Below, piece after piece: positions 1 through 9,805 of a stretch of 64,000 nucleotides of DNA (positions are counted from its first letter, which is position 1; every line of letters begins with the position of its first letter). The notes beneath the pieces were generated by a model. That model saw only the letters and a program-made list of their open reading frames with translations. It had not been told where the DNA came from and searched no databases. The stretch is taken from the NCBI GenBank assembly GCA_031316155.1, contig JALDRB010000008.1, positions 1 through 64,000 of the forward strand. Direction: 5' to 3'. Both the position numbers and the translations under genes were made by a program. The DNA comes from Candidatus Scalindua sp. (GTDB lineage: Bacteria; Planctomycetota; Brocadiia; Brocadiales; Scalinduaceae).

Positions 1-1
1 C

Positions 2-121
2 TTGTCCATTCTTTGGGGATGGAAGATAGATAAAATAAATCCTGATAAGTATGACATCATTGGTGGCATTATTTGTCTGATAGGTGTGTTTATCATTATG
101 TACTGGCCAAGAAATGTTTGA
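2..121 (+). CDS. YnfA/UPF0060-like small membrane protein, C-terminal fragment
   Basis: The window opens inside a reading frame that encodes about 39 residues before TGA. The visible segment has a [17 protein letters not shown] stretch followed by a hydrophobic helix and ends in YWPRNV. This matches the last helix and hairpin of the UPF0060/YnfA family of roughly 108-residue, four-helix inner-membrane proteins related to small multidrug-resistance exporters. The start is outside the window. It is convergent with the metal-efflux operon on the minus strand. The transported substrate is not known from this fragment. The family call rests on the C-terminal pattern only. Confidence 0.6.
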   Translation: MSILWGWKIDKINPDKYDIIGGIICLIGVFIIMYWPRNV

Positions 122-215
122 CAGAATACATAATGAATTATTGCTATGATAATATGAAAGACATCAAGTGATTTTTCTGCTGTTTCAATAAACTTTATCT
201 TTAACTCTACGTTAT

Positions 216-818
216 TTATTCACTATGGTATGCTACTTTAGCTTCTTTTATTATTTGAACACTGCCTCTCATAATAATTGCAGAAATGAAACAGCCAATA
301 ATTAAATCTGGTACAGCAGAACTAAAATAATACACTAAAATACCGGCAGTAATTACGCCTAAATTTGCAATAACATCATTCTTGGTAAAAATCCAGGTTG
401 CCCGCATGTGGACTTCCCCTTTCTTATGTTTGGCTAAGAGAACAAGACAGATTACGTTTGCAATTAAGGCAACTAAACTTACATAAATCATAAATTCAGA
501 ATCAGGTTTGCTCCCCATGATAGTGCGCCGGAGAATGTCCAGCAGTACACCGGTACCTAATGTCATTTGTAAACAACCGCTTAACATTGCGGAATTCGCT
601 TTTATACGTAAACTTTTGCCAACAGCATACAAGCCAACACCATAAACAAATGCATCAGCAAACATGTCTAATGAATCCGCTATCAAACCTGTTGACTCGC
701 CTAGCCAGCCTAATGTGAACTCAGTAATAAACATAACCGCATTTATCAACAGCAGTATGATTAAAACCTTGCTTTCTTCTTTACTTTTAATGTCTATTTC
801 GCATCCACAGTTTGCCAT
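216..818 (-). CDS. Cation diffusion facilitator-type transporter (short form)
   Basis: A hydrophobic protein of about 200 residues that probably exports a divalent metal across the inner membrane. The N-terminus has a CGCEID cluster that could bind metal. A helix then carries the CDF-type signature GLIADSLDMFADA, and a later helix has FTKNDVIANLGVI, the position of the second metal-site pair. It lacks the long cytoplasmic C-terminal domain of full CDF proteins. I start it at the ATG at 818, seven codons inside the longest frame, because AAAGG lies about 8 bases upstream. It is the last gene of the minus-strand RND efflux cluster, 80 bases after the adaptor gene, which fits joint Zn/Co/Cd export. 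The exact metal is not determinable. Confidence 0.75.
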   Translation of the reverse strand: MANCGCEIDIKSKEESKVLIILLLINAVMFITEFTLGWLGESTGLIADSLDMFADAFVYGVGLYAVGKSLRIKANSAMLSGCLQMTLGTGVLLDILRRTIMGSKPDSEFMIYVSLVALIANVICLVLLAKHKKGEVHMRATWIFTKNDVIANLGVITAGILVYYFSSAVPDLIIGCFISAIIMRGSVQIIKEAKVAYHSE

Positions 819-898
819 CGAATAGCCTTTTGCAATCAAATGATATCAGTTGGCTTATTAACCTTATCTTATTTCATCTTGGATAGGTCTGTATTAAA

Positions 899-2098
899 TT
901 AATGTCCGTGCCCTTCCTCTTCCTCTCCGGAAACTTTCATCTTTGATAGTAATGAATAGGCGCCCCTCAGGACGATTTGGTTTGAATTTATATCGAAGGT
1001 ATCCGGCAGGGCAACTTCAGCATAAAGACCATCTTCAATTCCTTTCTGAACTTCTATCATTTTGAAACTGTTCACTTCCTGGTTGTTTTCGATCCTTTTT
1101 TCTTTAAGAATATAAATGTAGTGTTTACCTCCTGACTGAACTATGGCTTCCTCGGGTAAGGCATTTACCGTATTATTATTGATCTCTATAAAGGCCTTTA
1201 TAAACATACCAGGTAAATATTGTTCATCCTCTTTGTCTAAATGTCCGTGCACTTTTACTACCCGGTGTTCATTAATTAACCTGCCAATAAGATGAACAGT
1301 AGCGAGTCGTTCTCTATTGTTTTCATTGGGAAGAGTAAATCTTATTCTCTGGCCCTCTTTTATTTTACCGATATCTTTTTCAAATACCGTTAACTCTGCG
1401 TGTAAATGTTCCGTATTTACTATTTCAAACATAACATCTGCAGGATTCATATACTTCCCTATATTAACATTTACCCGTGAGACATAACCGCTGATTGGAG
1501 AATAAACCTTAATGGTACGGCTGATCTTTTCGCTCTCCCGTAGTTCCTTTGCATTAATTCCTATTAATGCGAGTTTCTGCTCTAAAGCATTTACTCTGGC
1601 CTTTATGCTTTTATAATCAGCTGTTGTACGTTGGAAGGTTTTTGCAGAACTCACATTTTTTTCCTGCAACCCTTTCTGCCGTGCAAATTCCAATTCTAAA
1701 TAAGTCAGTTTGCTATCGCTGTCTAAGTAGTCCAGCTGCAACTGTATGTAATCCGGATGTTCCATGACAACAACCACTTCTCCTTTTTCTATACGATTGC
1801 CTGGCAGTAAACTTGTTTTCTTAACAAAGCCGCCCATTATAGCGCTTATGCTGACTAAATTCTGGGGCGGCGCCTCCAGCACTCCATTTACCTTAATTAC
1901 ATTGCTTAAGTTTTTTTGCTCTATCCTTCCCAGTTCAATACCGGCAATTTTGTACTGTGCTGGTGTTAATTCGACCATACTTTCAGTTTGTCCGTGATGA
2001 AGTTCTTCTGTTTCTAATGTTTCAGACTGATTATTACAACCCGAAAATAGTAAAACGGTTAATGTAATGATTGAAAAAACTTTTGTTATGATCTTCAT
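899..2098 (-). CDS. RND efflux periplasmic adaptor lipoprotein, CzcB/CusB-like
   Basis: This is the membrane-fusion subunit of a tripartite heavy-metal efflux pump, linking the RND pump to the outer-membrane channel. The N-terminus is a lipoprotein signal (hydrophobic stretch ending LLFSGC, Cys about residue 21). It is followed by a barrel-sandwich half (GGFVKKTSLLPGNRIEKGEVVV), a helical hairpin, the second lipoyl half (VYSPISGYVSRVNV) and beta-barrel/membrane-proximal domains. The tail is EEEEGHGH, and an N-terminal HHGQ patch is also present; both could bind metal. Length (399 residues) is normal for the family. Its ATG overlaps the CzcA-like stop codon by 4 bases (ATGA), so the genes are translationally coupled. 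Confidence 0.9.
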   Translation of the reverse strand: MKIITKVFSIITLTVLLFSGCNNQSETLETEELHHGQTESMVELTPAQYKIAGIELGRIEQKNLSNVIKVNGVLEAPPQNLVSISAIMGGFVKKTSLLPGNRIEKGEVVVVMEHPDYIQLQLDYLDSDSKLTYLELEFARQKGLQEKNVSSAKTFQRTTADYKSIKARVNALEQKLALIGINAKELRESEKISRTIKVYSPISGYVSRVNVNIGKYMNPADVMFEIVNTEHLHAELTVFEKDIGKIKEGQRIRFTLPNENNRERLATVHLIGRLINEHRVVKVHGHLDKEDEQYLPGMFIKAFIEINNNTVNALPEEAIVQSGGKHYIYILKEKRIENNQEVNSFKMIEVQKGIEDGLYAEVALPDTFDINSNQIVLRGAYSLLSKMKVSGEEEEGHGH

Positions 2099-5000
2099 CT
2101 GTTCTTTAATCCTCTCTCAAAGAAAATATATAATATTGGAAGTACTACAAGCGTAAGTAACGTTGACGTAATCAAGCCTCCAATTACTACGGTAGCCAGT
2201 GGTTTCTGCACCTCTGCGCCGGCAGACGTGGAGATAGCCATTGGCAAGAACCCGAAAGAAGCTACTGCGGCGGTTAATATCACCGGCCTTAAACGTGTGC
2301 TTGTTCCTTTCAGTACACGTTCATGCAAGTCGAGAATTCCATCCTTTTTCAATAAATTGAATTCATTTATTAATACAATTCCGTTTAAAACGGCGACTCC
2401 AAACAGGGCAATAAATCCTACACCTGCGGAAATACTGAAAGGCATCCCTCTTAAATACAGAGCAAATATACCTCCGATAGCTGATAATGGAATTGCGGTA
2501 AAGATCAAGATCCCCTGTTTTGTAGACTTAAAGGCAAAGAAAAGCATCACAAAGATCATTGCTAAAGCTATCGGGACTGCGGCTGATAACCGTTTCTTTG
2601 CTTCAACAAGATTTTCAAACTGACCTCCATACGTTATAAAATAACCGGCAGAAAGCCTGACTGACTTATCAATCTTTTGTTTTATCTCATCCACAATACT
2701 TTCCACATCTCTGTCTCTCACATTGAAACCGATGGTAATTCTTCGTTTTGTGTCATCCCTCTGAATCTGATTAGGCCCTTCCTGAAAAGAGACATCTGCT
2801 GCTTGATCCAGTGGAATTTGATTGCCGAAAGGTGTATTTATAAAAAGATTTTTAACGTCATCAAGACCCTTACGACTGCCTTTATCCAAACGGACTACCA
2901 GGTCAAACCTTCTCTCTCCTTCAAATACCAGACCTGTCGACACTCCGGCGAAGGCAGTTCTGATAACCCTGTTAATTTCAGCAATGTTCAATCCGAACCT
3001 GGCTATTTTATCCCTGTCAAATTTAACCATAATCTGCGGTAGCCCTGTTACCTTTTCCACATAAAGATCACTGGTTCCCTTTACAGTCTTTACGATGCTT
3101 CCAACTTTTGCAGCCTGTTTACTCAGGGCATCCAGATCTTCTCCATAAATTTTAAGCACCACATCCTGTCTGGCCCCGGTCATCAATTCATTAAAACGCA
3201 TTTGTATCGGTTGCTGAAATCCAAAGGAAACCCCCGGAATTACGGACAATGCCTCGCTCATCTTATTGGCAAGTTCTTCTCTTGTTTTCCCGCTGGTCCA
3301 CTCTTTCTTATCTTTGAGAATGACCATTAAATCGCAGGATTCAACCGGCATCGGGTCAGTCGGTATCTCACCTGAACCTATTTTCCCCACTACCTCTTTT
3401 ACTTCAGGGAAATTTTCCAGTAAAATAGCAGAAGCTTTGTGAGAAGTTTCTATGGTTTCAAGAAGTGAACTACCCGTCATAACACGAGTTTCGACTGCAA
3501 AGTCGCCTTCCTCCAGAGTAGGAATAAATTCACCACCCATATTTGAAAAGATCACCAGGCTTGCAGCTAAAAGAGAGAGCGCTGATAACAACACAATATA
3601 TTTTCTTCTTAGAGCAAAATGAATAAGTGGATTGTACAGTTTGCGAATAAAGGTTATTATCCTGTCTGAAATGTTCTCTTTGTGTTCTGTCTTTCTGCTC
3701 AGAAACAAAAATGACATCACAGGGACATACGTTAGAGATAGGATAAGCGCCCCCAGTATTGCGAAACTAACCGTTTGGGCCATAGGGCCAAACATCCTGC
3801 CTTCTATACCTACCAATGCGAGAATCGGCAAATAGACAATGAGTATAATAATCTGCCCGAAAACAGCTGAGTTCATCATTCTCCTGGAAGCTTCATGTAC
3901 CTGGCTGTTCATTTGTTCATTTGACAGTCTTTGTACTCCTCCATAAATATTTTTACTCATAACAATTCTCTGTACGACGCCTTCAACAATAATAACGGCG
4001 CCATCTACAATTAATCCGAAATCAATCGCCCCCAGGCTCATCAAGTTAGCTGATACACCGAAGAGGTTCATCATAGAAAATGTGAAAAGCATCGACAGTG
4101 GTATTACAGACGCAACTATAAAGCCCGCCCTGAAATTACCCAGTAATAACACCAGTACTAAAACTACAATTAATGCACCTTCCGTCAGATTTTTAGTAAC
4201 GGTACTGATAGCCTTATTCACTAATCTAGTACGATCCAGAAAAGGCTCAATTACCACGCCTTCCGGCAGTGTTTTTTCAATCTGCTTAATACGTTCTTTC
4301 ACGTTTTTTATAACTTTAGCAGAGTTCTCTCCTTTAAGCATCATTACTATGGCGCTTACTACTTCTTTTCCACCGCGTGTCGAAGCCCCGTAACGCACTG
4401 CATGGCCGAATTGTACTTTTGCCACGTCTCTTATTAACACGGGGGTACCGTCTTCAACGGTTTTAACTACAATATTACCGATATCATCAAGATTGCTCAC
4501 CATACCCTCACTTCGAATGAAATAAGCATTAGGCCTTTTGTCAATATAAGCGCCCCCTGTATTTTGATTATTCTGCTCCAATGCGGTAAAGACATCGCTG
4601 ATAGTTAAATCCATACTCCGCAGTAATTCCGGCTTAATAGCAACTTCGTACTGCTTCAGATATCCCCCAAAACTACTTACATCTGCCACGCCGGGAGTGC
4701 CGATTAACTGCCTGCGTATAATCCAATCCTGAATAGTACGCAGGTCCATAGCGGAATACTGTCCTTCGTAACCCTCTTTGGCATGGACGACGTATTGATA
4801 AATTTCTCCTAATCCAGTGGTAATCGGACCCATTTCAGGCGTGCCGATTCCTCCTGGAATCTGTTTTTTTGCTTTAACCAGGCGCTCACTTATCTGCTGC
4901 CTTGCCCAGTAAATATCAGTTTTTTCTTTAAATACTACCGTTACTACAGATAAACCAAAACGTGAAAAGGATCGGATCTCCTCTATATCAGGAATGGATG

Positions 5001-5220
5001 CCATAGTTATTTCAATCGGAAAGGTTATTAATCGTTCTACCTCCTGGGCGGCAAGAGCAGGGGTGATCGTAATGATCTGTACCTGATTGTTTGTAATATC
5101 CGGAACGGCATCTACAGAAAGTTGTGTAAGGGAATAACTTCCCCATGCAATCAATCCCAATACCAATAAAACAACTATTAGTTTGTTGTTTATTGAAAAA
5201 GATATTATTTTATCTATCAT
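2095..5220 (-). CDS. Heavy-metal efflux RND pump, CzcA/CusA-like
   Basis: Inner-membrane proton-driven pump of the HME-RND family, about 1,040 residues and twelve predicted helices, exporting divalent or monovalent metal ions from the periplasm or cytoplasm. The fourth transmembrane helix contains DFGLIVDGAVIIVE, with the Asp, Asp and Glu used for proton relay in CzcA-type (divalent) pumps. Family hallmarks LSVDAVPDITNNQVQI near the N-terminus and GGEFIPTLEEGDF at the start of the second half are present. I place the start at MIDKIISF (5220), where it overlaps the end of the TolC-like gene by 11 bases; the frame is open 11 codons further upstream. Operon order is channel, pump, adaptor, CDF. 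Zn/Co/Cd is the likely substrate class. Confidence 0.93.
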   Translation of the reverse strand: MIDKIISFSINNKLIVVLLVLGLIAWGSYSLTQLSVDAVPDITNNQVQIITITPALAAQEVERLITFPIEITMASIPDIEEIRSFSRFGLSVVTVVFKEKTDIYWARQQISERLVKAKKQIPGGIGTPEMGPITTGLGEIYQYVVHAKEGYEGQYSAMDLRTIQDWIIRRQLIGTPGVADVSSFGGYLKQYEVAIKPELLRSMDLTISDVFTALEQNNQNTGGAYIDKRPNAYFIRSEGMVSNLDDIGNIVVKTVEDGTPVLIRDVAKVQFGHAVRYGASTRGGKEVVSAIVMMLKGENSAKVIKNVKERIKQIEKTLPEGVVIEPFLDRTRLVNKAISTVTKNLTEGALIVVLVLVLLLGNFRAGFIVASVIPLSMLFTFSMMNLFGVSANLMSLGAIDFGLIVDGAVIIVEGVVQRIVMSKNIYGGVQRLSNEQMNSQVHEASRRMMNSAVFGQIIILIVYLPILALVGIEGRMFGPMAQTVSFAILGALILSLTYVPVMSFLFLSRKTEHKENISDRIITFIRKLYNPLIHFALRRKYIVLLSALSLLAASLVIFSNMGGEFIPTLEEGDFAVETRVMTGSSLLETIETSHKASAILLENFPEVKEVVGKIGSGEIPTDPMPVESCDLMVILKDKKEWTSGKTREELANKMSEALSVIPGVSFGFQQPIQMRFNELMTGARQDVVLKIYGEDLDALSKQAAKVGSIVKTVKGTSDLYVEKVTGLPQIMVKFDRDKIARFGLNIAEINRVIRTAFAGVSTGLVFEGERRFDLVVRLDKGSRKGLDDVKNLFINTPFGNQIPLDQAADVSFQEGPNQIQRDDTKRRITIGFNVRDRDVESIVDEIKQKIDKSVRLSAGYFITYGGQFENLVEAKKRLSAAVPIALAMIFVMLFFAFKSTKQGILIFTAIPLSAIGGIFALYLRGMPFSISAGVGFIALFGVAVLNGIVLINEFNLLKKDGILDLHERVLKGTSTRLRPVILTAAVASFGFLPMAISTSAGAEVQKPLATVVIGGLITSTLLTLVVLPILYIFFERGLKNR

Positions 5221-6514
5221 TTGATATAAGCCTCTCTCCGGATACGGTTTCAATGTTTATGATAGCCTTGTTATAGTCAATCAACGTATTTATGTACGTA
5301 GCCCTGGTTTCCAGGAGGTTCTTCTGCATCGTAAGGAATTCGATAAAGCTGGTGTTACCGTCCTGGTATGAAATTTCATTTAAACTCAGGCTTTCATCAA
5401 CCTGTGGAATAATTTCATCAGCATAGATGGCAATACCTTCTTTTGCAGCCATGAATGTTTGATATGCGGTTTCCACTTCCTTTTGAATCTCAAGTTGCTT
5501 ATATTTTATATTAATGTCTGCCTGGTCTCTGGCGGTTTTCGCTCTTTTAAGTTCAGGCTGCTTTCTGTCCCATAGCGGTATTGAAACGGACACCTTCCCG
5601 CCAACGATAACATTATCCCCTTCTTCTCTGCTGAAGAATCCTGATACACTTGGATTTGGAATAGTCTCAACCTTACGGAGTGATATTTCCTGAGAGGCCC
5701 TCTCCTTTTCGATCTCTATTGCCTTCAGGTCAGGTCTATTTCGATAAGCTGAAGCTAAAAGATCTTCCATACTTATCAGTAATTTTTCGGAGTATAGCTT
5801 CCCCTCAATATTTAATACTTCATCACCTGGTTTTCCAAGCAGGAGCTTCAGACTCAGGAGGCGGTTTTTATAATTATTCTTTGCAACAAGCAGCTGTTGT
5901 CTTGCCTGCCCATAACCTATTTTTATAGAATTGAGCTCTAGTGTTTCTATTGCGCCGGCATTGTACCTTTCTCTGGTTGCATCCCATAACCTTTCAAATA
6001 TACTATTGACATTTTCACGGAGAGATAAGATCTCTCTGGCTGTTAATACTTCATAAAAACCAGTCTTGACCTTTGCAATAACGTTTCTTTCTACGTCAGC
6101 AATCTCAAACTCTACTCTCTCTATTTTTTTATTGGATACTTTTATCCGTTTTCCCCTCTGGCCATAAACCTGAAACTCCTGAGACAGTGAAAATGCATAG
6201 TCAGTATCCCTGCTTGCAGGTGAGTTTCTTGACCCAACACCGCTATTCAATATAGGGTTTGAAGGCAAAAGGAATGATGCCTTAATACGATCGGCTTCTG
6301 CAGTACCTAATCCCTTTCTTGCCGCTGCAATCTGAAGGTTGTTTTCAATTGCGGCCTTAATACACTCTTCGAGATTGACAGCTTTTGTTTCTCTCCCTTC
6401 CCGCCGGGTCGGATCAGAGACATCCGCCATTGAGATGTTAGTAGTAACAAAGAGTATAGATGCTATTAATGTGACAACAGTCACATATTTAATGTGATGC
6501 ACAGGATAGATCAT
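5210..6514 (-). CDS. TolC/CzcC-like outer-membrane efflux channel
   Basis: Outer-membrane factor of the tripartite metal efflux system, 434 residues. It has an N-terminal signal peptide (hydrophobic TVVTLIASILFVTT, cleavage near SMADV), then two outer-membrane-efflux repeats rich in long helices, including LEECIKAAIENNLQI at the start and AYQTFMAAKEGI near the middle of the second repeat. The C-terminal conserved segment LLETRATYINTLIDYNKAI is where the family usually ends. It is followed with an overlap by the CzcA-like pump gene, so these form one transcription unit. The class is clear; assignment to CzcC rather than another TolC relative comes from its neighbours. Confidence 0.88.
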   Translation of the reverse strand: MIYPVHHIKYVTVVTLIASILFVTTNISMADVSDPTRREGRETKAVNLEECIKAAIENNLQIAAARKGLGTAEADRIKASFLLPSNPILNSGVGSRNSPASRDTDYAFSLSQEFQVYGQRGKRIKVSNKKIERVEFEIADVERNVIAKVKTGFYEVLTAREILSLRENVNSIFERLWDATRERYNAGAIETLELNSIKIGYGQARQQLLVAKNNYKNRLLSLKLLLGKPGDEVLNIEGKLYSEKLLISMEDLLASAYRNRPDLKAIEIEKERASQEISLRKVETIPNPSVSGFFSREEGDNVIVGGKVSVSIPLWDRKQPELKRAKTARDQADINIKYKQLEIQKEVETAYQTFMAAKEGIAIYADEIIPQVDESLSLNEISYQDGNTSFIEFLTMQKNLLETRATYINTLIDYNKAIINIETVSGERLISNDR

Positions 6515-6659
6515 TGATTACCTCTTTTTAAAGTTGCATACAATTGATGCACGTAATAACACTATGGCAACGTACGTAGTCTTAATCAGCCATATGTAAA
6601 CTATTTTGTGAGTTTGGTAATAGTTTTAATCGTGAAACGTTTGAATAAGAATGGAATGA

Positions 6660-7019
6660 TTAAAGAATTGATTGTGGAGGGTGAAAGAGTGTTTTTGCAA
6701 AGAGTTCTTTGTAAAGAACGTCTTCTGGTATTGAATATGATTGAGGCGAATTGTTAAAATGGAAAATAACTGCAGTTAAATGATTTGTAAAGAGATGAGA
6801 AACAGCACAACAGACAGGGCAATGTTGGCAGGGCTGATTGGGAACAACAGGGCAGTGGTGTTCATCGCAGGAGTTCGTGCCTTCTGAAGAAGCTGATCCT
6901 ATTTCACCGACATTGTAAGTATTTTCAAAGGCAAAAACAACTTCCGTAAGAGTTGACGAAGATAAGAAAAATATGAGGCAAAGCCTTACGATAAAGATGT
7001 ACTTTAATGGTCTTTTCAT
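6660..7019 (-). CDS. Exported Cys/His-rich small protein heading the metal-efflux operon
   Basis: A 119-residue protein with a basic N-terminus and hydrophobic segment (IFIVRLCLIFFLSSS), so it is probably exported. The mature part holds a dense cluster SCDEHHCPVVPNQPCQHCP followed by VCCAVSHLF: six Cys and several His in about 35 residues. This looks like a periplasmic metal-binding site. I do not recognise a named family; proteins of this kind are often found first in czc/cus-like operons. The gap to the TolC-like gene is about 145 bases, and both lie on the minus strand. Function as a metal sensor or scavenger is inference. Upstream (7020-7126) is AT-rich and could hold the operon promoter. 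Confidence 0.6.
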   Translation of the reverse strand: MKRPLKYIFIVRLCLIFFLSSSTLTEVVFAFENTYNVGEIGSASSEGTNSCDEHHCPVVPNQPCQHCPVCCAVSHLFTNHLTAVIFHFNNSPQSYSIPEDVLYKELFAKTLFHPPQSIL

Positions 7020-7126
7020 AATTATTTATTTATCATAATGCAAATAAATGTCAAGGGTATTTTTGATTTTTTGAATGGTAATTATCATAGTTTGTGAGTT
7101 TCAGATTGATTAACTGCTACATATGA

Positions 7127-8018
7127 AGTTTTGTTAACTGTTTCACCTTTCGGGATTGGAAGATATCTTTCATTCCCTTTAACACTGGGACTTACGAAAG
7201 GTTTCAGTGGCTCTGTCAGGAGATTCAGACCATAAACGGTGAGGCTGCTTTTGTGAAAGTAGCCGATATAGAAAATCTTGAAGATAAAGATGTAATTGAA
7301 TTATTCAATAAGGAAAGGAAGGCAAGAAGATTTGTTTTTTGTGCTTTATCTTTATTCTTATTTGCGGTTGGATGCGGAAAGGGACATGAGTATGGTGAGC
7401 GGCAGAATAAGGGGGGAGAAAGTGTTTATAAAGGTGAAATGAAACGATGGAATTTTGACAGTGGTGAAAATGGTAAAATACCGAATGGTTTTTCGAGTCA
7501 AATGACCGGCAAAGGGGGACCGGGAAAATGGGAAACTACCAAAGATCACACAGCCACAAGCACACCCAATGTCCTTGTCCAGACATCTCAGGAATATTCC
7601 GGCTATCATTTTAGTATGGCTATTAATGAGAAGGAAATCTATGATGACTTAAAACTGTCTGTTAAATTTAAGGGAGTTAAGGGAAAAGAAGATCAGGGAG
7701 GAGGGCCCGTATGGCGTTATCAGGACGCAGATAATTATTATATTGCGAGGGCCAACCCTCTTGAGAATAATTTCCGTGTTTACAAGGGTGGTTAATGGTA
7801 ATCGCCTTCAGATGGATTCTGCCAGTGTAAAAGTAACCAGTGATGAATGGCATACGATTACTATTGTAAACCGTAAAGATCTCATCCAATGTTATTACGA
7901 TGATCATCTTTATTTAGAAGTAAACGATGATACATTTAAAAGCGGTAAGATCGGCCTCTGGACTAAGGCTGATGCTGTGACCTATTTTGACGATCTTAAA
8001 GTGAGGCCCATAGAATAA
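7127..8018 (+). pseudogene. Frameshifted lipoprotein with LamG/DUF1080-like domain, fused to a foreign N-terminal remnant
   Basis: Two overlapping frames together encode one protein. The first part (GTG at 7253, open from 7127) contains a lipobox-like LFLFAVGC, then a beta-rich region (WNFDSGENGKIPNGF, GGGPVWRYQDADNYYIARAN) like DUF1080/concanavalin-type sugar-binding domains. It stops at 7793-7795. The second frame continues with VVNGNRLQMDSASVKV and ends GLWTKADAVTYFDDLKVRPIE at 8018. Dropping one G from the GGG at 7786-7788 joins them perfectly. Upstream of the lipobox the frame runs back through a hydrophilic stretch (YERFQWLCQEIQTINGEA) with no good start for the lipoprotein, so it looks like a remnant of another gene. 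It is either a pseudogene or a one-base assembly error. Confidence 0.6.
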
Positions 8019-8117
8019 CTAGCTGGAGGTAAAAAATAAAATGATAATAAGAATGATAAAAGAAGAAAATATGTAATTCTGGTAATCCTGTAGCTAAATT
8101 AAGAGAATTTCGTTAAT

Positions 8118-8713
8118 ATGCCGAAAATTACATGTAATATTCAGGTTATGAATGAATATTACAAGAGAAAGCTACGGCTACTTGGCGTCGGAAGCGAAAC
8201 TTTTTTTCTATGGGGCGCTCGACAGACAGGCAAGAGTACACTCCTCAAAAAGATATATCCTCGGTCGCTCTGGATTGACCTGCTGAAATCGGAAGAGTAC
8301 CGCAGATACATCGACATCCTGAATATCTTCGCGAGGAAATCACTCAATCAAAAGCAGGATTTGTAGTAATAGATGAGATTTAAAAGGTACCACATCTTCT
8401 TGATGAAGCACACTGGCTGCATGAGAATATGAAGATACAGTTCGCGTTGTGTGGTTCAAGTGCGAGAAAGCTGCGAAAAGGCCATGCAAATTTGCTCGGT
8501 GGCAGAGGGATTCGATATGAACTGTTTGGTTTTTCCGCATCCGAGCTGGGAAGTCGGTTTGATTTGACACGTATGCTGAATCACGGATATTTTCCCCGCA
8601 TCTACTCGATCTCTACACCTGAGCGGCTGCTGAACAGTTATGTTTCGCAATATCTGAAGGACGAAGTTGCTGCCGAAGGATTGTTGTATGTCTTGACAAC
8701 AAAGACAGGTTAA
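8118..8713 (+). pseudogene. Broken AAA ATPase of the DUF4143-type family
   Basis: The N-terminal frame encodes a P-loop (FFLWGARQTGKSTLL) and ends after about 80 residues. Shifting frame near 8335 continues the family pattern: AGFVVIDEI, the Walker B, is followed by a TAA where a Gln codon is expected, then KVPHLLDE, FALCGSSARKLRKGHANLLGGR and ELFGFSASELG up to 8713. DUF4143-type ATPases are about 380-400 residues and end with a nuclease-like DUF4143 domain, which is missing here. So there is a frameshift, a nonsense codon and a 3' truncation. These proteins are common in planctomycete genomes and resemble MoxR/NTPase-nuclease pairs; the natural substrate is unknown. Confidence 0.75.
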
Positions 8714-8791
8714 CGGAAGACCACATTGAAATTATCAACTAACGGACATTCATCAGGGAACTGTGGTCGGGGAATCTGTTCTAATGGGTGT

Positions 8792-8930
8792 ATATACACA
8801 TCTCATAATGGTTTTCGGATAAAATCCGAGATAAAATTGAGCGAGTAAAGTCCTCGGCGCTTTTTTCCCGGAATACCTTCACCAAGATTTGTTTCCAGTA
8901 AAACAGAAAAACAAATCGGTTTTAGTTTAC
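8792..8930 (+). repeat. Family A palindromic repeat, copy A1
   Basis: Degenerate copy of a roughly 140-base repeat seen six times here. It begins ATATACACATCTCATAATGG and ends CAAATCGGTTTTAGTTTAC. It contains the CGGAT/ATCCG mini-hairpin at 8816-8828 and a worn version of the 3' hairpin (GATTTGTTTCC / AAACAAATC). It fills the space between the broken ATPase gene and the FetB-like gene, which point towards each other. Confidence 0.8.
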
Positions 8931-9055
8931 AATGGAAAGGACTGAGGGATGAGAACGTTTCACTCACCACGAAATTCTCATCGTTATTTTTTTTGTCCTG
9001 TCCGGAATATAAGATTTTCCGATCCTGTGCATAGCAGTTCTCTTTCCTGAATCTG

Positions 9056-9805
9056 TTATTTCACTGTTTTTGTGTCAGCGGATTCAAGCTTCTCTTTCAT
9101 CATGAAATCAGGCCTGACTAATGTCAGGAAAAATGCTGATGAAATACCCGCCGAACCAAAAATCATGCACATAACCATGATCTGATATCGTGCGGCTATA
9201 AATGGAGAAACTCCGGATAATATCTGCCCCGTCATCATTCCGGGAAGAGAAACGATGCCTACCGCAAACAGAGAATTTATAACAGGAATAAGTGAAGCGC
9301 GAAAGGCTATGATACGTGCCTGCCCATAAGGGACATTCCTCTCAATCTCCGCTTCCAACCTTTCAACAGCAAGGCTGACGCTGTTCATTGCATTCGCAAA
9401 AATCATTCCTGCAAGAGGAATAACATAACTTGGCAAATACCATGGTTCCAGATTGAGGACACCTTGTGTTATGAGTAATAAAATTATGCCACCGCCCAGC
9501 GAAATAGACCAGAAGGACTTTAGATATAATATTCTTCTGGGGATATGTTTTGTATGCAAAGCGATCCAGCTTGATGTAAACAGCATAACCACAAGAACAG
9601 CGATAACGATCAGAGAGCTGTCAGATTCGAAAATAAAGGATAAAAAATACCCTATCAGGAGAAGCTGAATAAGCATTCGGAAAACAGCGTAGAGTGATCT
9701 TTTATAACCAAGTTCCCATTTCCAGATAATTGCAACAACAGCTATAACCGGGATGAAAGCCAACGCTAAATTTGCAAACGGTATTGTCTGAATTGGATTA
9801 CTCAT
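9056..9805 (-). CDS. fetB: FetB-like (UPF0014) ABC transporter permease
   Basis: Multi-helix membrane protein of 249 residues matching the UPF0014/YbbM family, the permease of the FetAB iron exporter in Escherichia coli. Diagnostic stretches are FRMLIQLLLIGYFL in the first third, and GMIFANAMNSVSLAVERLEAE with the following FRASLIPVINSLFAVGIVSLPGMMTGQ. The last segment is the coupling helix and conserved core of the family. In other genomes it sits beside an ATPase (FetA); no ATPase gene is visible nearby here, so the partner must be elsewhere or lost. It is flanked by repeat-rich non-coding DNA on both sides. Role in iron export and peroxide resistance is by family only. Confidence 0.85.
   Translation of the reverse strand: MSNPIQTIPFANLALAFIPVIAVVAIIWKWELGYKRSLYAVFRMLIQLLLIGYFLSFIFESDSSLIVIAVLVVMLFTSSWIALHTKHIPRRILYLKSFWSISLGGGIILLLITQGVLNLEPWYLPSYVIPLAGMIFANAMNSVSLAVERLEAEIERNVPYGQARIIAFRASLIPVINSLFAVGIVSLPGMMTGQILSGVSPFIAARYQIMVMCMIFGSAGISSAFFLTLVRPDFMMKEKLESADTKTVK

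Noticed and set aside
2228-2623. Long plus-strand frame opposite the RND pump gene
   Set aside because: It is antisense to conserved CzcA sequence, shows no family features, and other such frames on that strand are equally meaningless.
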